Shown here piece after piece: positions 1-11,748 of a stretch of DNA of 64,000 bases. The DNA is from Allium sativum (Eukaryota > Streptophyta > Magnoliopsida > Asparagales > Amaryllidaceae). Made by a program: the position numbers and the translations under genes. How positions within the stretch are numbered: the stretch's first letter is position 1; every line of letters starts with the position of its first letter. Where the stretch lies: NCBI GenBank assembly GCA_030737875.1, contig CM060922.1, forward strand, positions 761,309,603 through 761,373,602. The letters run 5' to 3'. The notes beneath the pieces are model-generated. The model saw only the letters and a list, made by a program, of their open reading frames with translations, searched no databases and was not told where the DNA came from.

Positions 1-699
1 TCTCATCATTTTTCAGACTCGATCTGATTTTCATATTCATCCGACTATGTCTAAACAGCATGTGATATTCACAGTGATATACTGTGAATAGCACAAGGCA
101 GACAACATATATATGTATATTTATACAGGGATAGGAAATTTTTTCTGATGGCTGCATATACACACGTGTATAGATATACACGTGTGCACTGCCTCGCCGA
201 TCAGCGAGCAACAGAGTGCAGCCACGTGGACCAACTCGACTCAGTGCTAAAACAAACATTCAAGTGAAAGTTCAACACAGCTGAAACATGGTTCAAACCA
301 AAGCAGCAATGAAAAGTGGTCGAGTATGTCATCTAACAAGTATTCAGCAAATACAAGTGAAACCATTTTCAAGCCATGATCAAGATCAAGTCGACACAAC
401 TAAGAAGCATATTGAAACATGATGATACAAAGCATGGAGCTGCAGCATGGTGATACAAGAGTGCTTCAATTCACATTATGCAAGTCAAAATGGCCGAGCT
501 CAACATATGGACAAGCACAATACATTCAAGAGCATGGCAGATAAGGCTTTTACATGGTGCAAAACAGTTCAGTTTTCACAAAAATAACATGGCAGATCAA
601 ACATTACAAGCAGCTCAAGTCTATTCAGCATGTTTGTATGGCGGCAGCAGTTGGTTGAAGCATAAGCATGTGAACACAATGGGGGCACGATGCAACAAC

Positions 700-743
<44 letters not shown>

Positions 744-878
744 GTTTACATATTAGCATGCATATAAGCTCAAGTATATGCTCAATAAAAGTGATCAGCA
801 CACAAACATGGCATGTTCATAACAAAGTGTAGTTCATATACAAAAAACTGTGAAGAGATGATATATGTGCAACTGCAA

Positions 879-916
<38 letters not shown>

Positions 917-2678
917 AACAAGCTCGAGAAAGTTTCAAAAACTATATATATACATGGCTCAGCAATTCAAACTGTTTTGAGCAAGGGATAAAGGAAACAC
1001 ACAGCAATGTAATGCCAACAACATGTGTTCAGTTCAAGACAAGGTGCAATGTTTGCACAGCCAGAAAGTGGCCAAAATGAAACTCAACTTAATGCAACAT
1101 CAATGGTCGAGAGAGTTCAAAATTAGTGTAAAAATTTAAGCACAGTGCATGAACAAGGATATTTGGCTGTAGCATGTACAAGAGGGGTTCAATCTCATGT
1201 ATGAGTGTACGCAGTTCAACTAATGCTTCACCGAGGCTCAACATTCATGTTCAAATCAGCATGATGACGGTGGAGCAGCATAATAAAGCAACATAGGCTA
1301 TTTAAGTCAATGCAGTATTGTGTACATGATTTGTGCATTTGCAAATGTCGAGTTTACTGGAATGTTAATCATGCAAGAATTATGGAAAGCAAATCACAGG
1401 AAACCAGGAGTGTGATGTATGGCAAATTTTAGATGTTTCCGGATGTGTATATGAACATATATGGCATGGGATCATACACTAATTTATCAAGTCATCAAGA
1501 CTCAATTCAATCCATATATGGCAATGTTTCCAGGAAATAATTCATTTCAACAATCATAGTTCTGGCAAACTGTTATTTGGAAAATCACAATGCAAAAATA
1601 GACAAATCATTCCAGTTTTTGCAATGGTTCAAGACAGCTTTTAAACCGAAAAAGGCAATATTTTTCTTGGCAAGATAATTTCTTTAGAATTCAATCAAGG
1701 AAATAATGAAACACCAATTAAAGTCGAGGAATTCAAATTCAAATTCAAGGAAATCATTCAATCGAACCAAAAGAGGAAACACGGGTAAATCAGCCAAGTC
1801 ATAATCGTGAAATCAGAGAGCTATCATAGGATTTCTTTATCCTATAATACACCACATCATCACAGGCAATTATCCATCGAAATCCAACAAAAAAAATCAA
1901 AGAATTCAAGAGAATCAAATAACTCACATCTCTTAGGGTTTCCATCGCCATAGAGAGGGATAAATCAACATCAAAGGAGCAACATCTATTCGATCTTCAG
2001 AGAATCGATTTGAATCATCGTCGACATCAGTATTTGGATTTCCAGAGAAACCCTCGCAATTTTTTTCCAGAGCTGCCATTACTAAGTAAAAGGGGATCGG
2101 GCAAATAAAAGGGAATGGGGCAGCCAAGTATTCATGGGCTAAGCCAAGTGTTCAAATGAATTGGGGATGACTCCTTAGTTATATCCTAGGGTTTTTCTAT
2201 TTTATATCTATTTGTTTTATTTTTATTTTGTGTTGTTGTAATCTGTAAAACAAACGAACAGTTTTCCAGAGTCTGTAAAATTCTAGAGTAATCAGTCAGG
2301 GTGTTGACTGGCAGTTGCTAGAGTCTGTAAAATCTAGGTTACTGGTTAGGGGGTCGTAATCAGGGGAAATCTGATCGAGGGGATATCGGTCAGTCTAGGG
2401 TTTTGAGCGTAGGGTTAGGACAGGAGCAGGCGCTGCGAGTGTACATAGTCTTGTATGCGGGATCTGTTTATAACACCTAGTAGAAACCTTAGGAATGCAG
2501 CAGTAGGAAGGATTTTGCCGAAGCTGGTTATCTCTGTGTGTTATTTCTTTTCTGCTTTTTATTTCTACTGCAGTCTGTGATCTGTTTATTATTTAATATT
2601 CCGTCTGTTTTTTTAATTCATCAAAAAACTGTGATAAACCCTATTCACCCGCCCTCTAGGGTTAATCTAGATCCAACA
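1..2678 (+). repeat. LTR-A of the SIRE-like array, 5'-truncated by the window
   Basis: This is collinear with LTR-B from about 7624 to 10277 and with LTR-C, so about 660 bases of its start lie left of the window. It holds two long TA microsatellites (about 702-740 and 880-911) that are much shorter at the matching places in LTR-B and LTR-C. It also has G-box motifs near 161-228. The 3' end CCAACA is followed by two bases and the primer binding site. No open frame in it is conserved among the three LTR copies. Confidence 0.88.
161..228 (+). promoter_or_regulatory. G-box palindrome cluster in the SIRE-like LTR
   Basis: A 26-nt palindrome (161-186) has two CACGTG cores on either side of a TATA-GA-TATA centre. 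A third CACGTG lies at 223-228. The block recurs in LTR-B (7784-7851, first palindrome arm intact and one base changed in the second core) and LTR-C (15378-15445, intact). CACGTG is the plant G-box bound by bZIP and bHLH factors. A role as LTR enhancer is inferred from position and repetition only. Confidence 0.5.
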
Positions 2679-2680
2679 AG

Positions 2681-2692
2681 TGGTATCAGAGC
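2681..2692 (+). other. Primer binding site of the first internal copy
   Basis: TGGTATCAGAGC, complementary to the 3' end of plant initiator tRNA-Met, lies two bases after the LTR end CCAACA. It fixes the LTR-A boundary and the plus orientation. Confidence 0.93.
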
Positions 2693-2716
2693 AGGTATTA
2701 TGCTAACTCTAGAGTA

Positions 2717-4144
2717 ATGGTGATCCCTAGTTGTCAGTCTTCAAAGAGTTAGTCCATTCGTATTCCATCTGTTTTTAATGGTACAGATTTTTTAAATTGG
2801 AAATCAGAAATGAAATCATATTTAAAATCTGTTGATATTAAATGTTGGAATAGTATTATAAACAGGTATGATATTGTAAATAGGGTTGATATTGAATTTA
2901 ATTTACGCGCTACTCATATTTTATATTCTTATATTGATGATGTACAATATAGCCTTATTTCCCAATTTTTAACTGCGCAGGAAATCTGGCAGACTCTCAA
3001 CGCGCTGTATGGAAAAACTGACAACTGCTCAAAACCCCAAAAAGTCAACTCAGCTTCAGAGTTTTTCTTAACAGGATTTACAAATGAACATTCAGATGAA
3101 TCAATCGATGGAGATTCAACAGATGACAAAATAGGAAATTTCCCATACGAAGATTTGGTTTATATGTGTACTGACTTGACTAAATCTGTTGATAAACTCC
3201 AACGGAAAAACAAACTTCTGAAATCTAAAAATCATGATTTGATTAACATTAATATGTTGGAATTAAAACATGAAAAATCCAATTAGTAGAATTGTTTGAA
3301 TTTGAAAAATGATTTAACTCATCTTAATAACACCCTTCAGAAATTTGAAAGAGAAATCATCATTTTAAACAAAATGAAGATGAGTTAATTTATAAAAACA
3401 ATTCTTTGCGAAAGGAGTTGGATAATATTATTTCCAAACATAAGATTTTTGATAATCAATACTTACAGAAATCTGAATTAGTTTTGAAAGGGCTTGAAAA
3501 GAAATTGCAAAATTCAAAGATTTTGAAAAATCTGCTTCTGAAAAACAAGCTAAATTTGAATCTGAGATTGTTCAGTCCCAAACCAAAATTAAACTACTTA
3601 AAGATGATAATTTGGTTTTGAAATCTAATTTTGAAAAATGTAAGATCACTAAAAATCGATGTTCAGATTGGATGAAAGAAAATAGTGATCTAAAAACTAA
3701 AATTCAACAACTTGAAGTAACTTTGACTAAATTTTCTGATGGAGAAAAATCTTTGAACATTTGTTGGAAAACCAATTTTCTATTGGAGATAAACATGGTC
3801 TCGGTTTTGGGAAAAACAATGCTTTTGAAAATCGAAATTCGAATGATCCTTCAATCAGCTTTGAAAAGAATCAATTTGAAAATTTCAACTCTGAAAACTT
3901 CAAAGGATTTCTAAATCACAATCGAGATGAGAATTTGTTTTATAACAAACCATTTAAACATTCTTCGATCCTAAAAGGAAATAAAATGGGTTTTGTTAAA
4001 TTCAAACAGATTTGGGTTCCTAAGGGTACAAAAGTTAATTCTAATGGTTTGTTGTACAAACAAGTCTGGGTACCAAAACATATGAATAAAATTGTGAGTG
4101 GTTTTACAAACTTTGTTAGACCACTCAATTCTATAAACTGTTAG
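2717..4144 (+). pseudogene. SIRE-like Gag, copy 1 (broken)
   Basis: Chosen start is the first ATG after the primer site. An in-frame TAG follows 11 codons later, just before F-N-G-T-D-F and the W-K-S-E-M-K-S-Y-L-K-S motif of copia Gag (DUF4219/UBN2-like N-terminal region). T-A-Q-E-I-W-Q-T-L near 2980 is the second hallmark of that domain. A long K/N/L/E-rich coiled-coil part follows, broken by several stops and frameshifts between about 3280 and 3760. The last frame (3761-4144) ends with two W-V-P-K motifs typical of SIRE/Maximus Gag. A CCHC knuckle and protease would be expected next but are absent. If translated, Gag would assemble cytoplasmic particles; this copy cannot make the full protein. 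Confidence 0.75.
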
Positions 4145-6947
4145 GTACCAAAGGTGGCTGAGGAACTGCTGTGCTGAAAGGAAATTTGAAATCAGGCTGG
4201 TCTATAATTCTGTATCATTTACAGTTCCTTTAGCCAAGATCTGATGAGTTAGAGATTCTATTGTTTACATCGATTTCAGGTATAACCTCTTAACTCATCT
4301 TTGTAAATATTTTTCTTTTTCTTTGTATTCTTCCTTCTGCCTCTTCTGATTTTTTATTTTTCTTAGCTGATTTGTCGCTGTCATATCTTTGTAACTTTAT
4401 GGGCTTCATTAACTTCAAATTGCAGAATTCATTTTTTTTTCTAGAAATTCACTTCATTTAAATAGAACTCTGATGTTGTAATCTCTTCCAGAACTTGAAT
4501 TTAAATTTGTAAATATCTGCAATTGTTTTGAAGTTTACTTCGGATTTCTGAATTCCTAACAGTGTTGATGTATTCGTGTTATATCTTGAACACTGTTAAT
4601 TAGAATTCTAATTTTTTTGAAGATCTGAATATTTGATGAAATTTCACACACCTTTGCTATTTTGAGTTTCTTCTAATTCATTTTAGAAAAGCTTGAAATA
4701 CTATACTCATTACAACACGCTGCTACTTATCAGTCGTGATAATTTCATCGATTTTTAGATTGGCTTAGATATTCTTGAATCATTGCTTACATCTTGAAAT
4801 TATCTGTTATTCATGATCATCTAGTTTGGATTTTTGTTTATTTAAGATCATTTGAAATTTCTGATATTTTGAATCTCACACACCACTCAGATTTGAAATT
4901 ATTAATCCTGTGTGATCGATTCAATGTATCTCAAGAATTACATTTAGTTCAAGTGATTTTGAATAATCCACTATTTTTGGATCATGAATTTTTTCCTTCA
5001 AACTTGATGTAAATATTCTAAAAAATTCTTTGGCTGTTCAGAAATAATTTGGAAAAATCTTTTGAAAAATGGTCTTAAATCTCACTGCTATTTCATGATT
5101 ATTTGATTTGAATATTTGTTTGTTTAAAATCATTTGAAATTATTGATTTAATGAATCTCACACATACCTTGAATCTGAAATTAATAATCTGGTGTGATTG
5201 ATTCATTGAATCTAGAGTTTTTCATATTCCTCAAACGATTTTAAATAAACTGTATTTTTGATCTAGAATCATGAATCATCTTTTATGATCGACATCTTGA
5301 CAAGTCTGATTTGAAACTGTTTCTGTTGTGCTGCTCTGATACTGTTTTTCAGATAACTGCTTGCTTTGATCTGTCTGCTGCATGCCTAATTTGTTAGCTT
5401 ATCTGCTTGGGCTTAACGTTTTGTTTGTGTTGTCTGTGACATCCTTGTTTGTCTCCAGTGTCTTCTTAAAATCCTCATTAATAGAGACATCAAGTGGTAT
5501 CAGTTTATATGTGCTGTTTTTATCTTACTGTATATATTTTTAATTCCCTCTTGCTTTGTATAGCTCTTCATATTCCTCTTGTAATTGATTTTCAATTTTA
5601 AAATTATTTATTGATTATTCATTCAGAAATTGAAATCAATATCCAAATTGAACTGCATTTATAATTCATTAAAATTAGTATCAGATTTTGAAATTGTGAT
5701 GAATTGTGGCTGCAGTATATTTCACAACAAGAGGAGATATTATTTGAATTTTCATGATGGTTAAACATTTATTATAATATCTTTGAATTGGCAATTATTT
5801 CACGACCATCTCCTTTATCTATCATCTTTCTGCCATCCATCATGATTTTATATTAATGTGGAGAGTTAATATCTTTTAAAAATCTTTTTGAATAAACAGT
5901 GGAAATATTTGTGATAGAAATGGGTCTATATTATTATTCAGAATTAGTGACAATTGAAAATTTTCAATGATCCCGGTACAGTCGAGCATATTTAATAATA
6001 TGATTAATTTAGAAATTTATTTCACAAACCATTTCTGTACCTACCACCATTTCTATCATCCATATTGGTTTTATATACCGGGAGTTTTTCCATTTAAAGC
6101 TGAAAACGATAAATATATATAATCAATACATAAGTGTGCCTCTAATCTCATTTAAAAATCCAAGCTCTGGTTATGCATGGTTATGAGACAACTTATAATT
6201 TAAGCTGCGACTGACCTCATTTAAAAATCGAAGCTCTGGTTATGCATGGTCAGTGTGCTCTTAAATAAAATAAAAAGAAAAATGTGCTATAAATAGAAAT
6301 TAAATCTGAAATTCTCCTCTAAGTATAAAAACCATCCTATCAATCCATATTCTAATTTGTGAAATGTGTTAATATTTTATGACGTATTATGATCTGTTGA
6401 TTGATAGGTATTGGGATTTGATTTTACACGATTTTGCCACTTAAATTGAATTATTAATTATAGTCCAAATACATCATTGTTTTTTTGCTCAATTTTATAA
6501 AATTCTTTTGAAAATAATTGGAAATCATTTTTAAAACTCTATCCATTATATAAATGTCATTGTAAATCCATCATTCTCTACAATGTGAGATATGCCACCT
6601 GTTCTCAGAATATTATGATTTTTGTTTGACTGATTGAGATTTATGATGACCATTCTCTCTCTTAAGCTGAAATTATATTTTTAGTCATTTTTCATTTGTA
6701 TTTTAAACTCTATATCCTTTTGATGATAACATAAGGAGGAGAATGGGTTGAGATTTTGATTTTTGAGTGACTATTTTATAAATATCTTAATTTTGAAAAT
6801 TCCAATTCATTTTTCAAATTTTTTCACTCATGCACAGTTATAGGGGGAGTTTCTGTTGTAGGGGGAGCATCCAAATAAGGGGAGTTCAAAATTCACTGTC
6901 AAAAACATTTACCGTAATTAAAATCTTAATATTTGTTTGTCATCATC
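4145..6947 (+). other. Non-coding internal region of SIRE-like copy 1
   Basis: About 2.8 kb of AT-rich sequence replaces pol, with no long frame and no motif of protease, integrase, reverse transcriptase or RNase H. Visible structure includes a repeated 31-nt core closed by two different complementary arms (6146-6254), two sets of crossing inverted repeats (5733-5845 and 5913-6083), and several GGGGGAG tracts near the end. The TTTTGATGATAAC motif near 6717 resembles the 3' part of SIRE elements. Confidence 0.7.
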
Positions 6948-6960
6948 AAAAGGGGGAGAT
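6948..6960 (+). other. Polypurine tract, copy 1
   Basis: AAAAGGGGGAGAT lies directly before the LTR-B start TGTTG, the expected plus-strand primer position. Similar GGGGGAG tracts occur at 6843-6849, 6861-6866 and about 6879-6884. Confidence 0.85.
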
Positions 6961-8477
6961 TGTTGTATATAATGCAGTTGTATACACAATTATATGATTT
7001 TTGTTTGATGATAACAACCAAATATATTTTACTATAAATGTGTTTGTTATTGTACTGTTTCATATATTCATCACATACAGGAATATAATATTTATATTTA
7101 AATAGAATACGACTGTACAGACATTCATACAGTATTTTATTTAGATTGAATATTATATTTCAAACATTCAAACAGTACAACTTTTTATAACTCCACTATT
7201 TGAATACATCACTGATATACATTTCATTTCATATCCACTTTCATATACATTCACAGAATATTTGTACTTGTAAATAAACTGAATACAATGACAAATTTGT
7301 TTGAACACAACGAAATCATATTTTATTTCATTCAAATTTGTTTATTACAAATATCAGTACATTTTCTGTACATCAGCTCCTCACTACATCACTCATCACT
7401 CTATACAGTCATTTACATACATATAATGACATGATTACTTTTTGACATTTATATGCACTCTTCTATCTTCAGTCTTCTGTCTTCACAGCCTTCGTCAGTC
7501 CAGTCTTCATACCTGTCACATACAGAAACACACACAGTATCTGGAACAAATAGAAATATTCTAAATTCTAACGAATATAATTTTTATTTTGAAAATTTAT
7601 TTGCCTCGGAATTTTGGTGTGTTGCTCATCATTTTTCAGACTCGATCTGATTTTCATATTCATCCGACTGTATCCAGACAGCTTGTGATATTCACAGTGA
7701 TACACTGTAAATACCACGAGGAAGACAATATATATATGTATATCTATACAAGGACAGGAAAATCTTTCTGATGGCTGCATATACACACGTGTATAGATAT
7801 ACACATGTGCACTGCCTCGCCGATCAGCGAGCAACTGAGTGCAGCCACGTGGACCAACTCGACTCAGTGCTACAGCAAACATTCAAGTGAAAGTTCAACA
7901 CAACTGAAATATGGTTCAAACCAAAGCAGCAATGAAAAGTGGTCGAGTATGTCATCTAAAAAGTATGCAGCAAATACAAGTGAAACCATTTTCAAGCCAT
8001 GATCAAGATCAAGCCAACACAAATAAGAAGCATATTTAAACATGATGATACAAAGCATGGAGCTGCAGCATGGTGATACAAGAGTGCTTCAATTCACATT
8101 ATACAAGTCAAAATGGCCGAGCTCAACATATGGCCAAGCACAATACATTCAAGAGCATGGCAGATCAGGCTTTTACATAGTGCAAAACAGTTCAGTTTTC
8201 ACAAAAATAACATGGCAGATCAAACATTACAAGCAGCTCAAGTCTATTCAGCATGTTTATATGGCAGCAGCAGTTAGTTGAAGCATAAGCATGTGAACAC
8301 AATGGGGACATGATGCAACAACATTATATATATATATATGCAGTTTACATATTAGCATGCATATAAGCTCAAGTATATGCTCAATAAAAGTGATCAGCAC
8401 ACAAACATGGCATGTTCATAACAAAGTGTAGTTCATATACACAAAACTGTGAAGAGATGATATATGTGCAACTGCAA

Positions 8478-8515
<38 letters not shown>

Positions 8516-10277
8516 AACAAGCTCGAGAAAGTTTCAAAAACTATATATATACATGGCTCAGCAATTCAAACTGTTTTGGGCAAGGGATAAAGGAAACACA
8601 CAGCAATGTAATGCCAATGGCATGTGTTCAGTTCAAGACAAGGTGCATTGTTTGCACAGCCAGAAAGTGGCCAACATGAAACTCAACTTAATGCAACATC
8701 AATGGTCGAGAGAGTTCAAAATTGGTGTAACAGTTTTAAGCACAATGCATGAACAAGGATATTTGGCTGTAGCTTGTATAAGAGTTGATCAATCTCATGT
8801 ATGAGTGTACGCAGTTCAACTAATGCTTCAGCGAGACTCAACATTCATGTTCAAATCAGCATGATGATGGTGGAGCAGCATAACAAAGCAACATAGGCTA
8901 TTTGAGTCAATGCAGTATTGTGTACATGATTTGTGCATTTGCAAATGTCGAGTTTACTGGAATGTTAATAATGCAAGAATTATGGAAAGCAAATCACAGG
9001 AAATCAGGAGTGTGATGTATGGAAAATATCAGATGTTTCCAGATGTGCATATGAACATATATGGCATGGGATCATACACTAATTTATCAAGTCATCAAGA
9101 CTCAATTCAATCCATATATGGCAATGTTTCCAGGAAATAATTCATTTCAGCAATCACAATTCTAGCAAACTGTTATTTGGAAAATCACAATGCAAAAATA
9201 GACAAATCATTCCAGTTTTTGCAATGGTTCAAGACAGGTTTTAAACCGAAAAAGGCAATAGTTTTCTTGGCAAGATAATTTCTTTATAATTCAATCAAGG
9301 AAATCACGCAACACCAATTAAAGTCGAGGAATTCAAATTCAAATTCAAGGCAATCATTCAATCGAACCAAAAGAGGAAACACGGTAAATCAGCCAAATCA
9401 TAATCGTGAAATCAGAGAGCTATCATAGGATTTCTTTATCCTATAATACACCACATCATCATAGGCAATTATCCATCGAAATCCAACAAAAAAATCAAAG
9501 AATTCAAGAGAATCAAATAACTCACATCTCTTAGGGCTTCCATCGCCACAGAGAGGGATAAGTCAACATCAAAGGAGCAACATCTATTCGATCTTCAGAG
9601 AATCGATTTGAATCATCGTCGACATCAGTATTTGGATTTCCAAAGAAACCCTCGCAAATTTTTTTCCAGAGCCGCCATTACTAAGTAAAAGGGGATTGGG
9701 CAAATAAAAGGGAATGGGTCGGCCAAGTATTCGTGGGCTAAGCCAAGTGTTCAAATGAAATGGGGATGACCCCTTAGTTATATCCTAGGGTTTTTCTATT
9801 TTATATCTATTTGTTCTATTTTTTTTTTGTGTTGTTGTAATCTGTAAAACAAACAAACAGTTTTCTAGAGTCTGTAAAATTCTAGAGGAATCAGTCAGGG
9901 TGTTGACTGACAGTTGCTAGAGTCTGTAAAATCTAGGTTACTGGTTAGGGGGTCGTAATCAGGGGAAATCTGATCGAGGGGATATCGGTCAGTCTAGGGT
10001 TTTAAGCGTAGGGTTAGGATAGGAGCAGGCGCTGCGAGTGTACATGGTCTTGTATGCGGGATATGTTTATAACACCTAGTAGAAACCTTAGGAATGCAGC
10101 AGTAGGCAGGATTTTGCCGAAGCTGGGTATCTCTGTGTGTTATTTCTTTTCTGCTTTTTATTTCTACTGCAGTCTGTGATCTGTTTATTATTTAATATTC
10201 CGTCTGTTTTTTAATTCATCAAAAAACTGTGATCAACCCTATTCACCCCCCCCTCTAGGGTTAATCTAGATCCAACA
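6961..10277 (+). repeat. LTR-B (middle LTR) of the SIRE-like array
   Basis: This complete LTR of 3317 bp starts TGTTGTATAT and ends CCAACA. It serves both as 3' LTR of internal copy 1 and as 5' LTR of internal copy 2. It has short TA runs (8323-8339 and about 8480-8511). The antisense ATG-GCG-GCT frame near 9690 is not conserved in frame with the other LTRs, so I do not call it a gene. Confidence 0.92.
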
Positions 10278-10279
10278 AG

Positions 10280-10291
10280 TGGTATCAGAGC
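10280..10291 (+). other. Primer binding site of the second internal copy
   Basis: TGGTATCAGAGC lies two bases after the LTR-B end, as in copy 1. Confidence 0.93.
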
Positions 10292-10315
10292 AGGTATTAT
10301 GTTAACTCTAGAGTA

Positions 10316-11748
10316 ATGGTGATCCCTAGTTGTCAGTCTTCAAAGAGTTAGTCCATTCATATTCCATCTGTTTTTAATGGTACAGATTTTTTAAATTCGA
10401 AATCAGAAATGAAATCATATTTAAAATCTGTTAATATTAAATGTTGGAATAGTATTATAAACAGGTATGATATTGTAAATAGGGATGATATTGAATTTAA
10501 TTTACGCACTACTCATATTTTATATTCTTATATTGATGATGTACAATATAGCCTTATTTCCCATTGTTTAACTGCGCAGGAAATCCGGTAGACTCTCAAC
10601 GCACTGTATGGAAAAACTGACAACTGCTCAAAACCCCAAAAAGTCAACTCAGCTTCAGAGTTTTGCTTAACAGGATTTACAAATGAAAATTCAGATGAAT
10701 CAATCGATGGAGATTCAACAGATGACGAAACAGGAAATTTCCCATACGAAATTTGGTTTATATGTGTACTGACTTGACTAAATCTGTTGATAAACTCCAA
10801 AGGAAAAACAAACTTCTGAAATCTAAAAAACATGATTTGATTAACATAAATAATATGTTGGAATTAAAACATGAAAACTCCAATTACCAGAATTGTTTGA
10901 ATTTGAAAAATGATTTAACTCATCTTAATAACAACCTTCAGAAATTTGAAAGAGAAATCGTCATTTTAAACAAAATGAAGATGAGTTAATTTATAAAAAC
11001 AATTCTTTGCAAAAGGAGTTGGATAATATTTTTTACAAACATAAGATTTTTGATAATCAATACTTACAGCATTCTGAATTAGTTTTGAAAGGGCTTGAAA
11101 AAGAAATTGCAAAATTCAAAGATTTTGAAAAAATCTGCTTCTGAAAAACAAGCTAAATTTGAATATGAGATTGTTGAGTCCCAAACCAAAATTAAACTAC
11201 TTAAAGATGAAAATTTGTTTTTGAAATCTAATTTTGAAAAAAGTAAGATCACTTAAAATCGATGTTCAGATTTGGTGAAAGAAAACTGTGATCTAAAAAC
11301 TAAAATTCAACAACTTGAAATAACTTTGACTAAATTTTCTGATGGAGAAAAATCTTTGAACATGTTGTTGAAAAACAAATTTTCTATTGGAGATAAACGT
11401 GGTCTCAGTTTTGGGAAAAGCAATGCTTTTGAAAATCGAAATTCGAATGATGCTTCAATCAGCTTTTAAAAGAATCAATTTGAAAATTTAAACTCTGAAA
11501 ACTTCAAAGGATTTCTAAATCACAATCGAGATGAGAATTTGTTTTATAACAAACCATTTAAACATTCTTGGATCCCAAAAGGAAATAAAATGGGTTTTGT
11601 TAAATTCAAACAGATTTGGGTTCCTAAGGGTACAAAAGTTAATTCTAATGGTTTGTTGTACAAACAAGTCTGGGTACCAAAACATGTGAATAAAATTGTG
11701 AGTGGTTTTACAAACTTTGTTAGACCACTCAATTCTATAAACTGTTAG
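10316..11748 (+). pseudogene. SIRE-like Gag, copy 2 (broken)
   Basis: Same organisation as copy 1: ATG, the same in-frame TAG 11 codons later, the copia Gag domain, then a coiled-coil tail ending in two W-V-P-K motifs before the stop at 11748. It has its own defects, including a stop after T-A-Q-E-I-R near 10590 (tryptophan codon region in copy 1) and further frameshifts near 10750 and 10990. Other stretches are better kept than in copy 1 (for example 10753-10989). The shared early TAG shows the stop predates the tandem structure. Confidence 0.75.

Noticed and set aside
1933..2127. Minus-strand frame in LTR-A starting M-A-A-L after an upstream Met, resembling a plant 5' exon
   Set aside because: The same place in LTR-B and LTR-C (near 9690 and 21555) is shifted out of frame by changes in an A run, so the protein is not conserved.
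2681..2692. TGGTATCAGAGC motifs as possible tRNA gene pieces
   Set aside because: Each sits exactly after an LTR end as a primer binding site, with no tRNA cloverleaf around it.
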